Origin: Brenneria populi
Lineage (GTDB): Bacteria > Pseudomonadota > Gammaproteobacteria > Enterobacterales > Enterobacteriaceae
DNA: 64,000 bases
NCBI RefSeq assembly: GCF_036016195.1
Contig: NZ_JAYWTM010000001.1
Location: 744,001-808,000, forward strand
Direction of reading: 5' to 3'
Below, one piece after another: positions 1-8,708 of this stretch (its first letter is position 1; the number at the start of each line of letters is the position of its first letter). A program made the position numbers and the translations under genes. The notes under the pieces were generated by a model. That model was not told the DNA's origin and made no database searches. It saw only the letters and a program-made list of their open reading frames with translations.

Positions 1-391
1 GGCCGACCACCGTCACCAGCCTATTTTGAAAATCAACCGGCTCTAGAAAACGATTAACGTAAGCGATAAACCGCCCTTCGGAAGGCGCGTCCAGACGCGG
101 CCTGGCGGCGCTATCGAGCGGCAGGCTGACGATTTCCAGGCGCGTTTTGTCGGCCTCGTTGCGAACACCGACCACCCGGCCGCCAAAGCGGGACGCCTGG
201 CCGACATAAAGCTGCGGCGCATTCATCACCCGGACAAGATCGTCCTGCGGCGTCGGCGAGGCGCCTTTAATGGCATCCGGCACCGTAACGCAGCCGGCAA
301 GCAGCAGCGCGGCCGCGCCGCAAGCCCAGCTTAAGGCCGCGCGGGGGATGCGCCGCCGCCCCTGATTCATACGTCGAGTCATCATGTTCAT
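1..391 (-). CDS. yeaY: Slp/YeaY-family outer-membrane lipoprotein (3' end outside window)
   Basis: The minus-strand frame is open from the ATG at 391 to the left edge, so only about 130 N-terminal residues are visible. It begins with basic residues, then a hydrophobic segment ending in the lipobox LLAGC (Cys near residue 34), followed by a mature region typical of the Slp family (residues such as PQLYVGQASRFGGRVVGV). Lipobox and family together indicate a lipid-anchored outer-membrane protein. Slp-type lipoproteins are envelope proteins linked to starvation and acid stress in E. coli. The gene lies upstream-side of tsaB, as yeaY does in E. coli. An AAAAGG stretch about 11 bases upstream favours ATG 391; ATG 370 is an alternative that would shorten the signal peptide. 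The C-terminus cannot be judged. Confidence 0.85.
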   Translation of the reverse strand, partial: MNMMTRRMNQGRRRIPRAALSWACGAAALLLAGCVTVPDAIKGASPTPQDDLVRVMNAPQLYVGQASRFGGRVVGVRNEADKTRLEIVSLPLDSAARPRLDAPSEGRFIAYVNRFLEPVDFQNRLVTVVG

Positions 392-450
392 GACATGCAC
401 CTTTTCCAATGTCTGCTGATTAGACTATAACGCACGGAATAAGTTGCCAT

Positions 451-1152
451 TTACTCACGGCCGGGCAGTTTCTTCCAGGCGACCTCATTACGCAGATAGC
501 GCGGCTGCGCCAGCTCAACGCCAACGCTCCGCCCCGCCATCCACTGCCGACAGGCCAGGGGCAGCATATCCTCCGCCTGCGGCAACGGCGTCTCGCCGCT
601 TTGTAATGAGAGCGCCGGGTGCTTCGCCATCTCGGCGTAGGTTTCCCAGCCCGTGCCCACCGTGGCCCACAGCCCGCTTAACGGCGCGGTCCGCGCCTGA
701 GCCTGCTGCGGCGTCAGCACCGCCTCTGAATCATCGCCGAGCCAATCCCCGTCGGCGGCGCGCTGATATTGCGCCCAGTAGACCTCGCCCATACGCGCAT
801 CGATAGCCGCCAATACCCGCGTCGCGCCGGTGCGGCGGAAGGCGCCCTGCGCCATGGTCGCCAGCGAGGAGACGCCGATCATCGGTAAGCCGGCGCCCAG
901 GGCGAGCCCCTGCGCGATACCGATGCCGATACGCACGCCGGTAAAACTTCCCGGCCCCTGGCCGAACGCCAGCGCGTCCAACGCCTGGAGCGTCAGACCG
1001 CTTTCGGCCAGCACCTGCCGGACCATCGGCAGCACACGCTGCGTATGCTCCCGGGGACAAACTTCAAATAAAGAATGAATTTCACCATCATTCCAGAGCG
1101 CGACGGAACAGGCTTCCGTCGCGGTATCAAGCGCTAGAATTCGCGTAGACAT
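451..1152 (-). CDS. tsaB: tRNA t6A biosynthesis protein TsaB
   Basis: A 233-residue protein matching E. coli TsaB (YeaZ, 231 aa) along its length. It opens with the ASKHA-fold motif RILALDTATEACSVAL and carries GQGPGSFTGVRIG near residue 70. TsaB is the non-catalytic partner that binds TsaD and TsaE to make N6-threonylcarbamoyladenosine at position 37 of ANN-decoding tRNAs, and it is usually essential. The frame can be extended upstream by 7 codons, but ATG 1152 is preceded by GAGG at good spacing and gives the conserved start MSTRILALD. It lies between yoaA and the yeaY-like gene on the same strand, the standard enterobacterial order. Confidence 0.96.
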   Translation of the reverse strand: MSTRILALDTATEACSVALWNDGEIHSLFEVCPREHTQRVLPMVRQVLAESGLTLQALDALAFGQGPGSFTGVRIGIGIAQGLALGAGLPMIGVSSLATMAQGAFRRTGATRVLAAIDARMGEVYWAQYQRAADGDWLGDDSEAVLTPQQAQARTAPLSGLWATVGTGWETYAEMAKHPALSLQSGETPLPQAEDMLPLACRQWMAGRSVGVELAQPRYLRNEVAWKKLPGRE

Positions 1153-1232
1153 GCCAACCTCAGGCGGGATCAATAAATCGTAACGGCGCGCATCATAACA
1201 TATATCCCTGACCGACTTGAGTTAAGCGGATC

Positions 1233-1259
1233 GCGACGCGCGCGACGCGCGCGATGCGC
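1233..1259. repeat. Three 9-bp GC-alternating tandem units
   Basis: Three consecutive 9-mers, GCGACGCGC twice then GCGATGCGC, form a short perfect-to-near-perfect tandem array in the yoaA-tsaB gap. The tract is almost pure alternating purine-pyrimidine, which could favour Z-DNA or slippage. No function is implied by the sequence. Confidence 0.7.
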
Positions 1260-1286
1260 GCCTCGGCTCCACCTGCGCGCCGGCGA

Positions 1287-3218
1287 TTAGCGCGCGTTTT
1301 TCCGGGTAAGAAAGGCGATGGCCCGCGCCAGATCGCGCGTACGCGGCGCCGGCGGCAGGCTATTGAGAAAAACCTCGCCGTAAGGGCGCATAACCAGCCG
1401 GTTATCGCAAATAACCAGCACCCCGCGATCGTCGGTATCGCGTATCAGACGCCCCACGCCCTGCTTTAAGGCGATGACCGCATCCGGCAGTTGTACGTCA
1501 TCAAAGGGTTCGCCGCCGCGCACGCGGCAATCTTCAATGCGCGCTTTCAGTAACGGGTCCTCCGGCGAGGTGAACGGAAGTTTGTCGATAATCACGCAGG
1601 ACAGCGTATCGCCGCGCACATCCACCCCCTCCCAAAAGCTGCTGGTCGCCACCAGCAGCGCGTTGCCGGCGGAAACGAATTGCGAGAGCAGCTGCGCCTT
1701 GCCGGTTTCGCCCTGCAGCAGCACCGGCAGCGTCAGCGCGGCGCGGAATTCGGCGGCCAGATCGCGCATCATCTGGTGCGAGGTGCACAGCATAAAGCAG
1801 CGCCCCTGATTGGCTTCAATCAACGGGCACAGCATGGCGGCGAGTTTGCGCGCGGCGCCCGGCCGGTTGGTTTCCGGCAGATAGCGCGGCACGCAGAGCA
1901 GCGCCTGGCTGGCATAATCAAACGGGCTCGGCAGCAGCAGGGTGCGGGTATTTTCATCGTCCAGCCCCAGCCTGGCGGTAAAATGTGTCAGCCGATCGTT
2001 GACGGACAGCGTGGCGGAAGTGAAAACCCAGGCCGACGGTTTTTCTTTCATCAGCTCACGAAAACGATCGGCCACGGAGAGCGGCGTCAGCGCTAGAACG
2101 AAATGCCGGGAACTGCATTCGAACCAGTAGCTGTAGCCGGGCTGCCGCACATCCATCAGACGTTTTAAGCGGCTACGGTAGAGCGTCGCCCGCTCAAAGG
2201 CGGCGTCCAATAGGGCGGAACGCCCCAAGGAGAGCTTCGCCACGTCATAGCACAGCTCCAGGGCGTCATCCAGCAGCACCAGCGCGCGCTGAACGGCGGG
2301 TTGATTAAAGATGTCGCGCAGATTGCCCCGGAACCCCGGTTCGCCCAGCGCCAGACGAAAATCCTGGGTGCTTTGCGACAGGCGATCCGCGCTTTTTTGT
2401 AACTGCGCCGCATCGCGCACCTCGGTGCGATAGGCGATTACGATATCTTTCGCCAAATCCATCAGCTGGCGGCTGGTGAGCTGCTGGCCGAAATACTGGC
2501 TGGCGATATCGGGAATTTGGTGCGCCTCATCGAAAATCACCACGTCGCTGTCCGGGATCAGTTCGGCAAAGCCGCTCTCTTTCACCACCATATCGGCAAG
2601 ATATAAGTGGTGGTTGACCACCACGATATCCGCTTCCATCGCTCTCCGGCGGGCCTTCACCACAAAGCACTCTTTATAGCGCGGGCAATCGCCGCCCAGG
2701 CAATTATCATTGGTGCTGGTCACCAGCGGCCAGATAGGGCTATCTTCCGCCACTCCGGCGCAGGTGGTGACGTCGCCCTCCGCCGTTTCGGAAGACCATC
2801 CGCGCAGGCGGACCAATTCGCTTAGCGTTTCGGCCGACAGATCGCCGCCCGCCAGCGATTGCTGATCGAGCCGTTCCAGACAGAGATAGTTGGAGCGCCC
2901 TTTCAGCAGCGCCAGTTTCCCGGTGTATTTTAGCGCCTGCGCCACCATCGGCAGATCCCTGCTGTAGAGCTGGTCCTGCAACGCCTTCGACCCGGTCGAA
3001 ATGATGACTTTCTTCTCCGCCCGCAGGGCCGGCGCCAGATAGGCATAGGTTTTCCCTGTCCCGGTTCCCGCCTCCACCACCAGCGCCTGCCGTGCGTCGA
3101 TGGCCTGCGCGACGGCCTCCGCCATCCGCCGCTGCGGCGCGCGCGGTTTAAATCCGCTGATGGCTTTCGCCAGCGCGCCGTCGGTTGCAAAATCATCAAT
3201 TACAGGATCGCTCGTCAC
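1287..3218 (-). CDS. yoaA: DinG/XPD-family ATP-dependent DNA helicase YoaA
   Basis: A 643-residue superfamily 2 helicase very close to E. coli YoaA (636 aa). Walker A is EAGTGTGKT near residue 50, the DEAH box is IFDEAHQIPD near 235, and the C-terminal helicase motif VGRLIRD is near 595. A cysteine group, CLERL followed by NCLGGDCPRYKEC, fits the Fe-S cluster ligands of the XPD/DinG family. In E. coli, YoaA works with the polymerase subunit HolC (chi) to help repair stalled replication forks and gives tolerance to AZT. Two GTG starts are possible. GTG 3218 is preferred because AAGAGAG lies about 5 bases upstream, whereas GTG 3224 would overlap that site. Confidence 0.96.
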   Translation of the reverse strand: MTSDPVIDDFATDGALAKAISGFKPRAPQRRMAEAVAQAIDARQALVVEAGTGTGKTYAYLAPALRAEKKVIISTGSKALQDQLYSRDLPMVAQALKYTGKLALLKGRSNYLCLERLDQQSLAGGDLSAETLSELVRLRGWSSETAEGDVTTCAGVAEDSPIWPLVTSTNDNCLGGDCPRYKECFVVKARRRAMEADIVVVNHHLYLADMVVKESGFAELIPDSDVVIFDEAHQIPDIASQYFGQQLTSRQLMDLAKDIVIAYRTEVRDAAQLQKSADRLSQSTQDFRLALGEPGFRGNLRDIFNQPAVQRALVLLDDALELCYDVAKLSLGRSALLDAAFERATLYRSRLKRLMDVRQPGYSYWFECSSRHFVLALTPLSVADRFRELMKEKPSAWVFTSATLSVNDRLTHFTARLGLDDENTRTLLLPSPFDYASQALLCVPRYLPETNRPGAARKLAAMLCPLIEANQGRCFMLCTSHQMMRDLAAEFRAALTLPVLLQGETGKAQLLSQFVSAGNALLVATSSFWEGVDVRGDTLSCVIIDKLPFTSPEDPLLKARIEDCRVRGGEPFDDVQLPDAVIALKQGVGRLIRDTDDRGVLVICDNRLVMRPYGEVFLNSLPPAPRTRDLARAIAFLTRKNAR

Positions 3219-3433
3219 ACACACTCTCTTTGTCGGGTATTGCGGCGCCCGCCGCCCGATGACGGCGCCGCGCCGATTATGCCAAGACTCAACCGGCGCT
3301 GCCAGCCTAAATCAGGCGGGCCGTTATCGTGAACAAATTGTCACCAACAATGGTCGCGAACAATTAAAGACGCATACAAGATTATGTTACGCTTGCCGAC
3401 ACGATTTCCCCAAAACCGGAGAAGCAACGCCCC

Positions 3434-3778
3434 ATGTCTATCACACGAATCGACCCCGAAGCCCGCTGGTCCAACGCCGTTATTCATAACCACACCTTGT
3501 ACCACACCTGCGTCGCGGACAATCTGGATGAAGACGCCCGCGCGCAGACCAAAAACGCGCTGGCGGCATTGGACGAGGTTTTACAGCAGGCGGGCACGGA
3601 CAAAAGCCGTCTGTTGGACGTCACGATTTTTCTGGCCGACGCCGACGATCTGGCGGCGATGAATGCAGAATGGGACGCTTGGGTGGCGCCGGGCAGCGCG
3701 CCCGTCCGCTGTACCGTACAGGCCAAACTGATGGATCCCAGATACAAAATCGAAATAAAAGCGATCGCCGCGCTGTAA
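3434..3778 (+). CDS. yoaB: RidA/YjgF-family protein YoaB
   Basis: A 114-residue member of the Rid (YER057c/YjgF/UK114) family, aligning end to end with E. coli YoaB. The family core is visible: RLLDVTIFLADADDLAAMN and, near the C-terminus, APVRCTVQAKLMDPRYKIEI, where the Arg and following residues form the ligand site at the trimer interface. RidA members hydrolyse reactive enamine/imine intermediates released by PLP enzymes; YoaB itself has no firmly assigned substrate. It is transcribed divergently from yoaA, as in E. coli. GGAGAAG lies about 10 bases before the ATG. The nearby serine deaminase gene sdaA is suggestive for an imine-clearing role, but that is inference. Confidence 0.93.
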   Translation: MSITRIDPEARWSNAVIHNHTLYHTCVADNLDEDARAQTKNALAALDEVLQQAGTDKSRLLDVTIFLADADDLAAMNAEWDAWVAPGSAPVRCTVQAKLMDPRYKIEIKAIAAL

Positions 3779-3799
3779 CACCGCACCAGAGGAGGATGG

Positions 3800-4039
3800 C
3801 TAGCGCTCTTCCTCTTCTTCTCCATCGTCGAAGAAACCCGGCTCATCGTCATCCGCTGCGGCGGTTTCTTCATCGTCAAACATCGCGACAGCCCTCTCTC
3901 CCTGATGTTCTTCACGAATTTCGGCCGCCACCGTCGCGATAGCCTGACCGCTGCTCATTCCCTGCGACATCAACTCCTGAATACGCTCTACGGCTTTTTG
4001 CTGCTGCGCATGCGTCAGCGCGGGCATACCTGCAATCAT
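3800..4039 (-). CDS. yoaH: YoaH-family small protein (UPF0181)
   Basis: A 79-residue protein whose first 45 residues match E. coli YoaH (59 aa): MIAGMPALTHAQQQKAVERI, then MSQGMSSGQAIA. The C-terminus is longer than in E. coli and very acidic, ending in runs of Asp and Glu. The open frame continues 15 codons upstream, but ATG 4039 has GGGAG at correct spacing and aligns with the E. coli start. Function is unknown. It sits between yoaB and pabB on the opposite strand, with its 5' end facing pabB, as in E. coli. Confidence 0.9.
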   Translation of the reverse strand: MIAGMPALTHAQQQKAVERIQELMSQGMSSGQAIATVAAEIREEHQGERAVAMFDDEETAAADDDEPGFFDDGEEEEER

Positions 4040-4186
4040 GATAAACTCCCGATGGTTGCAACGGGGCGTATCTCCGCCATACACCGGAGGTTGCGGTTTG
4101 TGATACGCTCACCGTTAAAATTTATAAGGCGCCAGGCCAGCACCCAAGACATTCACCTGCCAAGCATGGGATTATACAAAAATACG

Positions 4187-5647
4187 ATGCGCTCATCTCC
4201 CGTTTATCACCCGCTACCCTATCGGCCACAGGCGCTGTTGACGCTTTTCGCCGCGTTTTCTCAACAGCCGTGGGCGATGCTATTGCATTCGGGCTTTGCC
4301 GATCATCCCCATAGCCGTTTCGACGTCATGGTGGCGGATCCGAAGGCCACGCTATGTACTCGCGGCGAGCGGACCGAAATCACCCAGGGCGGCAGCCGGC
4401 GACTCTCCGACGCCGACCCCTTTGAACTGTTGCAACAGCAGATCGACCGGCTGGGGATCGCGGCGGACGCGCACCCCGACTTTCCCTTTCAGGGCGGCGC
4501 GCTCGGGCTGTTCGGCTATGATTTGGGGCGGCGCATCGAAACGCTGCCCGCGCGCGCGCGGCGGGATATCAGCCTGCCCGACATGGCCGTCGGCCTGTAT
4601 GACTGGGCGCTCATCGCCGATCACCGGCGTCAGACGTTAACGCTGGTGACGCAGGGCGATCTCCAGGCGCGTCTGGCGTGGCTAAACAGTCCTCCCGCTT
4701 GCCCGGCGCAAACGGATTTTCAGCTGACGAGCCCATGGCGCGCCAATATGTCGCGCGGCGAGTACGGCGACAAGTTTGGTAAAATACAAGATTATCTGCG
4801 CTCCGGCGATTGCTATCAGGTCAACCTGGCGCAGCGCTTTGCCGCCGACTACCAAGGCGATGAATGGCAGGCTTTTTTACAGCTATCGGCGAATAATAAA
4901 GCGCCCTTTTCCGCCTTTTTGCGGCTGCCGGAAAATACGCTGATCAGCGTCTCTCCCGAGCGTTTTCTGCAGTTGGAGAATCGACGAATCCAGACCCGCC
5001 CGATTAAGGGCACGCTGCCGCGGCTGGCGGATAAACGCGCGGATAGCCTGCAGGCCGAGCGGCTGGCGCGCTCGGAGAAAGATCGGTCGGAAAACCTGAT
5101 GATTGTCGATCTACTGCGTAATGATATCGGCCGGGTCGCGGTTCCCGGCAGCGTGCGCGTACCGGAGTTATTCGTTGTCGAGCCTTTCCCGGCGGTTCAC
5201 CATCTGGTCAGCACTATCGTCGCCGAATTGCCCGCGGACTGTCATGCGGCCGCGCTGCTGCGCGCCTGCTTCCCCGGCGGCTCCATTACCGGCGCGCCGA
5301 AAATTCGGGCGATGCAAATCATCGAAGAGCTGGAGCCGCAGCGGCGCAACGCCTATTGCGGCAGTATCGGCTATCTAAGCGTGTGCGGCACGATGGATAC
5401 CAGCATAACCATCCGTACCCTACTGACCGAGCGAGGGAAAATATACTGCTGGGCCGGCGGCGGCATCGTCGCCGAGAGTCAGGAGCAGGCGGAATATCAG
5501 GAAACTTTTGATAAAATAGATCGCATCCTGCCGCTATTAAGTCAACTGGGCAAAAACCTATCCCCGGCGAACGACGCAAACCACGCCGCACGGCGGGGAA
5601 CAAACGGCGCGCCGCCGGCTGAAGCCGGCTCCCGCGCAGTCAAATAA
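4187..5647 (+). CDS. pabB: Aminodeoxychorismate synthase component I PabB
   Basis: PabB joins ammonia from PabA to chorismate to give 4-amino-4-deoxychorismate, the first step to p-aminobenzoate and folate. This 486-residue protein follows the anthranilate synthase component I fold. Visible landmarks are PWAMLLHSG near residue 28, ALGLFGYDLGRR, the catalytic lysine motif PIKGTLPR near 270, KDRSENLMIVDL, FPGGSITGAPK near 365 and the closing GGGIVAESQEQAEYQETFDK. ATG 4187 aligns with the E. coli start; ATG 4166 is seven codons upstream and neither has a clear Shine-Dalgarno. About 30 extra C-terminal residues, rich in Ala, Pro and Gly, extend past the usual end (E. coli 453 aa). Confidence 0.94.
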   Translation: MRSSPVYHPLPYRPQALLTLFAAFSQQPWAMLLHSGFADHPHSRFDVMVADPKATLCTRGERTEITQGGSRRLSDADPFELLQQQIDRLGIAADAHPDFPFQGGALGLFGYDLGRRIETLPARARRDISLPDMAVGLYDWALIADHRRQTLTLVTQGDLQARLAWLNSPPACPAQTDFQLTSPWRANMSRGEYGDKFGKIQDYLRSGDCYQVNLAQRFAADYQGDEWQAFLQLSANNKAPFSAFLRLPENTLISVSPERFLQLENRRIQTRPIKGTLPRLADKRADSLQAERLARSEKDRSENLMIVDLLRNDIGRVAVPGSVRVPELFVVEPFPAVHHLVSTIVAELPADCHAAALLRACFPGGSITGAPKIRAMQIIEELEPQRRNAYCGSIGYLSVCGTMDTSITIRTLLTERGKIYCWAGGGIVAESQEQAEYQETFDKIDRILPLLSQLGKNLSPANDANHAARRGTNGAPPAEAGSRAVK

Positions 5648-5674
5648 TTCGGGCTAATATTCGAGACGCCTTCA

Positions 5675-6280
5675 GTGATTGCAACAGACTCGCCGCAGAA
5701 CCGCTCAACGCCGCCGCTTAATCTGGCGGAATTTATCACGCGTTTTCAACTACAGGCGCCGCGCGCTTGTCCGCCGGCCCATCAGCTGCGCCGGGCCGCC
5801 GTGCTGGTGCCGATTGTCCGCCATACCCCCCCGACGCTGCTCCTGACCCGCCGTTCGTCCGTTCTCAGAAAACATGCCGGACAGGTCGCCTTTCCCGGCG
5901 GCGCCGCCGACAGCGGCGACCGCTCGTTAATAGAAACGGCGCTGCGCGAAGCGCAGGAGGAAGTGGCGATCCCTGCACGGAATGTGCAGGTGCTGGGGGT
6001 GTTGCCGCCGATCGATAGCGTCAGCGGTTTTCAGGTCACCCCCGTTGTCGGCCTCATCCCCGCCGATACCCGCTTTTATCCGAATGAAAGCGAAGTGGCG
6101 GAGCTATTTGAGATGCCGCTTGAGGTTGCCTTCGCCCTGGAGCGCTACCACTCACTCGATATCGAACGGCAGCGCACGCCGCGCCGGGTTTACTTTTCCT
6201 GGTATCGGCAGCAGTTCGTCTGGGGGTTGACCGCCTCGATCATCCGCCAGCTTGCGCTGCACGTTTCCAGTAAAGCATGA
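5675..6280 (+). CDS. nudL: Nudix hydrolase NudL (CoA pyrophosphohydrolase-like)
   Basis: A 201-residue Nudix protein matching E. coli NudL (YeaB). The Nudix box runs from GG at residues 76-77 through REAQEEVAI at 91-99, the metal and diphosphate site. Upstream, LRKHAGQVAFPGG is the signature of the CoA pyrophosphatase subgroup (UPF0035), which suggests cleavage of CoA or related diphosphates; the substrate of E. coli NudL is less certain. The start is a GTG at 5675 with no better downstream ATG. It begins 27 bases after pabB and is probably co-transcribed with it. Confidence 0.9.
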   Translation: MIATDSPQNRSTPPLNLAEFITRFQLQAPRACPPAHQLRRAAVLVPIVRHTPPTLLLTRRSSVLRKHAGQVAFPGGAADSGDRSLIETALREAQEEVAIPARNVQVLGVLPPIDSVSGFQVTPVVGLIPADTRFYPNESEVAELFEMPLEVAFALERYHSLDIERQRTPRRVYFSWYRQQFVWGLTASIIRQLALHVSSKA

Positions 6281-6443
6281 CGCGCCTCGTTATCGCGCTG
6301 CGGGGACGAAATGCGCGCCGGTTGGCATAAGTTTATTTCATGCGAAAAAGCGGGCTGCGCCACATATTCCACACTACAATAACCCGCCTTAAGAATTTTA
6401 TTCTAGCCGTTGGCTATATCTGCGCTGTTAAGGAGTTTTTAGC

Positions 6444-7808
6444 GTGATAAGCGTTTTCGACATGTTTAAAGTCGGTATCGGCCCTTCCAGCTCTCATACC
6501 GTAGGGCCGATGAAAGCCGGCAGGCAATTTGTCGATGAGTTGATAAGCCGGGATCTCCTGAGCGCCGTCACGCGCATCGCCGTTGATGTGTACGGTTCTC
6601 TATCGCTAACGGGGAAAGGCCACCATACCGATACCGCCATCGTCATGGGGCTGGCCGGCAATATGCCGGATAGCGTCGATATCGACGCCATTCCCGGCTT
6701 CATCCGCGATGTTGAACAGCGCCAGCGCCTGCTGTTGGCCGACGGGCGGCATGAGGTCGATTTTCCCCGTGAAGGCGGCATGGTTTTTCGCAGCGAGTAC
6801 CTGCCGCGGCACGAAAACGGCATGACAATCACGGCGTTCCGCGGGCCCCAGGTCGCGCTCCGCAAGACCTACTACTCCATCGGCGGCGGATTCATCGTCG
6901 ACGAAGAGAACTTTGGCGCAAGCGTTTTAAACGAAGTCTCCGTTCCCTATAGCTTTAACTCGGCGCAAGAGATGCTGGCGCACTGCAAACAAAGCGGTCT
7001 TTCGCTGTCCGGCCTGCTGCTGCGCAACGAACTGGCGTTGCACAGCCGTCAAGATATCGAGACGTATTTCGCGCATATCTGGCAAACCATGCGCGCCTGC
7101 ATCGACCGCGGCGTCAACACCGAAGGCGTCTTGCCTGGCCCGCTGCGCGTTCCCCGTCGCGCCTCCGCGCTACGCCGCATGCTGGTGGCGTCCGACAAAC
7201 TGTCGAACGACCCGATGAACGTCGTTGACTGGGTGAATATGTTCGCCCTGGCGGTGAATGAGGAAAATGCGGCCGGCGGGCGCGTCGTGACCGCGCCGAC
7301 GAACGGCGCCTGCGGCATCGTACCCGCCGTTCTGGCCTATTACGACCACTTTATCGAGCCGGTAGCGCCGGATATCTATATTCGCTATTTTCTTGCCGCG
7401 GGGGCCGTCGGCATTCTGTACAAAATGAACGCCTCCATTTCCGGCGCCGAAGTGGGCTGTCAGGGCGAAGTGGGCGTCGCCTGCTCGATGGCGGCGGCCG
7501 GGCTGGCGGAACTGATGGGCGCCAGCCCGGAACAGGCGTGCGTGGCGGCGGAAATCGGCATGGAGCACAATTTGGGCTTAACCTGCGATCCCGTCGCCGG
7601 CCAGGTTCAGGTGCCGTGCATCGAGCGCAACGCCATCGCCGCGGTAAAGGCCATCAATGCCGCGCGCATGGCGATGCGCCGCACCAGCGAGGCACGCGTC
7701 TCCCTGGATAAGGTCATCGAAACCATGTACGAAACCGGCAAAGACATGAACGCCAAATATCGCGAAACCTCGCGAGGCGGGCTGGCGATAAAGGTTCAAT
7801 GCGACTAG
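6444..7808 (+). CDS. sdaA: L-serine deaminase SdaA (L-serine ammonia-lyase)
   Basis: A 454-residue protein, exactly the E. coli SdaA length, starting at a GTG preceded by AAGGAG. It converts L-serine to pyruvate and ammonia with an oxygen-labile [4Fe-4S] cluster. The N-terminal beta domain opens with SVFDMFKVGIGPSSSHTVGPMKAG. The C-terminal alpha domain holds the cluster-binding cysteines in VGCQGEVGVACSMAAAG, TCDPVAGQ and VPCIERNA, plus PTNGACGIVPAVL. It is a single-gene, type 2 enzyme. It stands alone, 163 bases after nudL. Confidence 0.97.
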   Translation: MISVFDMFKVGIGPSSSHTVGPMKAGRQFVDELISRDLLSAVTRIAVDVYGSLSLTGKGHHTDTAIVMGLAGNMPDSVDIDAIPGFIRDVEQRQRLLLADGRHEVDFPREGGMVFRSEYLPRHENGMTITAFRGPQVALRKTYYSIGGGFIVDEENFGASVLNEVSVPYSFNSAQEMLAHCKQSGLSLSGLLLRNELALHSRQDIETYFAHIWQTMRACIDRGVNTEGVLPGPLRVPRRASALRRMLVASDKLSNDPMNVVDWVNMFALAVNEENAAGGRVVTAPTNGACGIVPAVLAYYDHFIEPVAPDIYIRYFLAAGAVGILYKMNASISGAEVGCQGEVGVACSMAAAGLAELMGASPEQACVAAEIGMEHNLGLTCDPVAGQVQVPCIERNAIAAVKAINAARMAMRRTSEARVSLDKVIETMYETGKDMNAKYRETSRGGLAIKVQCD

Positions 7809-7982
7809 CGCGCTATCGGCATCTCATTATTCCGTTCTCCCTCTCCTTTCGTCTCTCCTCTCGTTCCGCCGCCGTACGGCGGCGCCGAGATTGCAATAAA
7901 CTCGCTGGCTACCGTCGCTTGCTAACGCCGCGCCGAAAGCGCACACTTGTACTAGTTAACTGGATCATGCAAAGGGATGAAA

Positions 7983-8606
7983 ATGTCAAATATCCTAATC
8001 GTATACGCCATGGCGTCGCTGGCGGTCACCGTTATTCCCGGGCCGACCATGCTGTTGGCGTTAACCAATGGGGTGACAAAAAATATCAAAGTGATTTCTT
8101 GCGGTATTCTGGGCGCGGCCTTATCCGATTTTATTCTGATCGGTCTGGTCGCCATCGGCCTGGGTTCATTGATGCTCGCCTCTGAAACCCTGTTTTCGCT
8201 GGTGAAATGGATCGGCGTCAGTTACTTATTCTGGCTTTCATTACAACTTTGGCAGGCGAAAACGACGCTCTTGTCGCCAATAGCGCAGCACGGCGGCGCT
8301 TCGCACTCGGCCAATCGCGCCTTCGCGCGCAGCCTGTTAGTCGCCCTATCCAATCCCAAAGGGCTGCTGTTTTTCTCCGCTTTTCTGCCGCAATTCATCG
8401 TCGTTAATGAACCTCAGCTACCTCAATATATCGCTTTCGCCTGCACCACTGCGGCCATCGATATCGCCATCATGGTCGGATACGCCTTCGGCGGCGTGCA
8501 GGCCGCGCGCGCCTTTACTGCGATTGGTTTAAGAAGGCTCAATCGCACCTGCGCCGCCATAATGGCATTTCTGGCCGGGGGGTTGGCGATCTACCGCAAA
8601 AGCTGA
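7983..8606 (+). CDS. LysE/RhtB-family amino-acid exporter
   Basis: A 207-residue inner-membrane protein with about six hydrophobic segments. The N-terminal VIPGPTMLLALTNG motif and the later LLVALSNPKGLLFF motif are diagnostic of the LysE/RhtB exporters, which expel amino acids such as threonine, homoserine, leucine or lysine analogues. The substrate cannot be read from sequence. ATG 7983 is preferred over ATG 7977 because AAAGGGATG then has normal spacing. It is followed after about 100 bases by a PchB-like gene on the same strand. Neither gene is part of the E. coli sdaA-yoaE interval in this form, so the pair looks like lineage-specific content. Confidence 0.88.
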   Translation: MSNILIVYAMASLAVTVIPGPTMLLALTNGVTKNIKVISCGILGAALSDFILIGLVAIGLGSLMLASETLFSLVKWIGVSYLFWLSLQLWQAKTTLLSPIAQHGGASHSANRAFARSLLVALSNPKGLLFFSAFLPQFIVVNEPQLPQYIAFACTTAAIDIAIMVGYAFGGVQAARAFTAIGLRRLNRTCAAIMAFLAGGLAIYRKS

Positions 8607-8708
8607 CGCCCACGCAACCGGGGAGCGGATTGCGTTAGGCAAACGGTTAAATTTGAAACGGCGCCGGGAGGGCGCCGGCGGAAAACTTATGATAAAAAAG
8701 GAGTGAAA

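Noticed and set aside
444..806. Long plus-strand frames opposite tsaB, yoaA, yoaE, pheT, thrS and purB
   Set aside because: These are shadows produced by GC-rich codon use; they lack ribosome sites, and the opposite strands carry clear homologues.
8607..8708. Terminator between the exporter and the PchB-like gene
   Set aside because: A GGCGCCGG hairpin is present but lacks a T run, so co-transcription of the pair remains possible.
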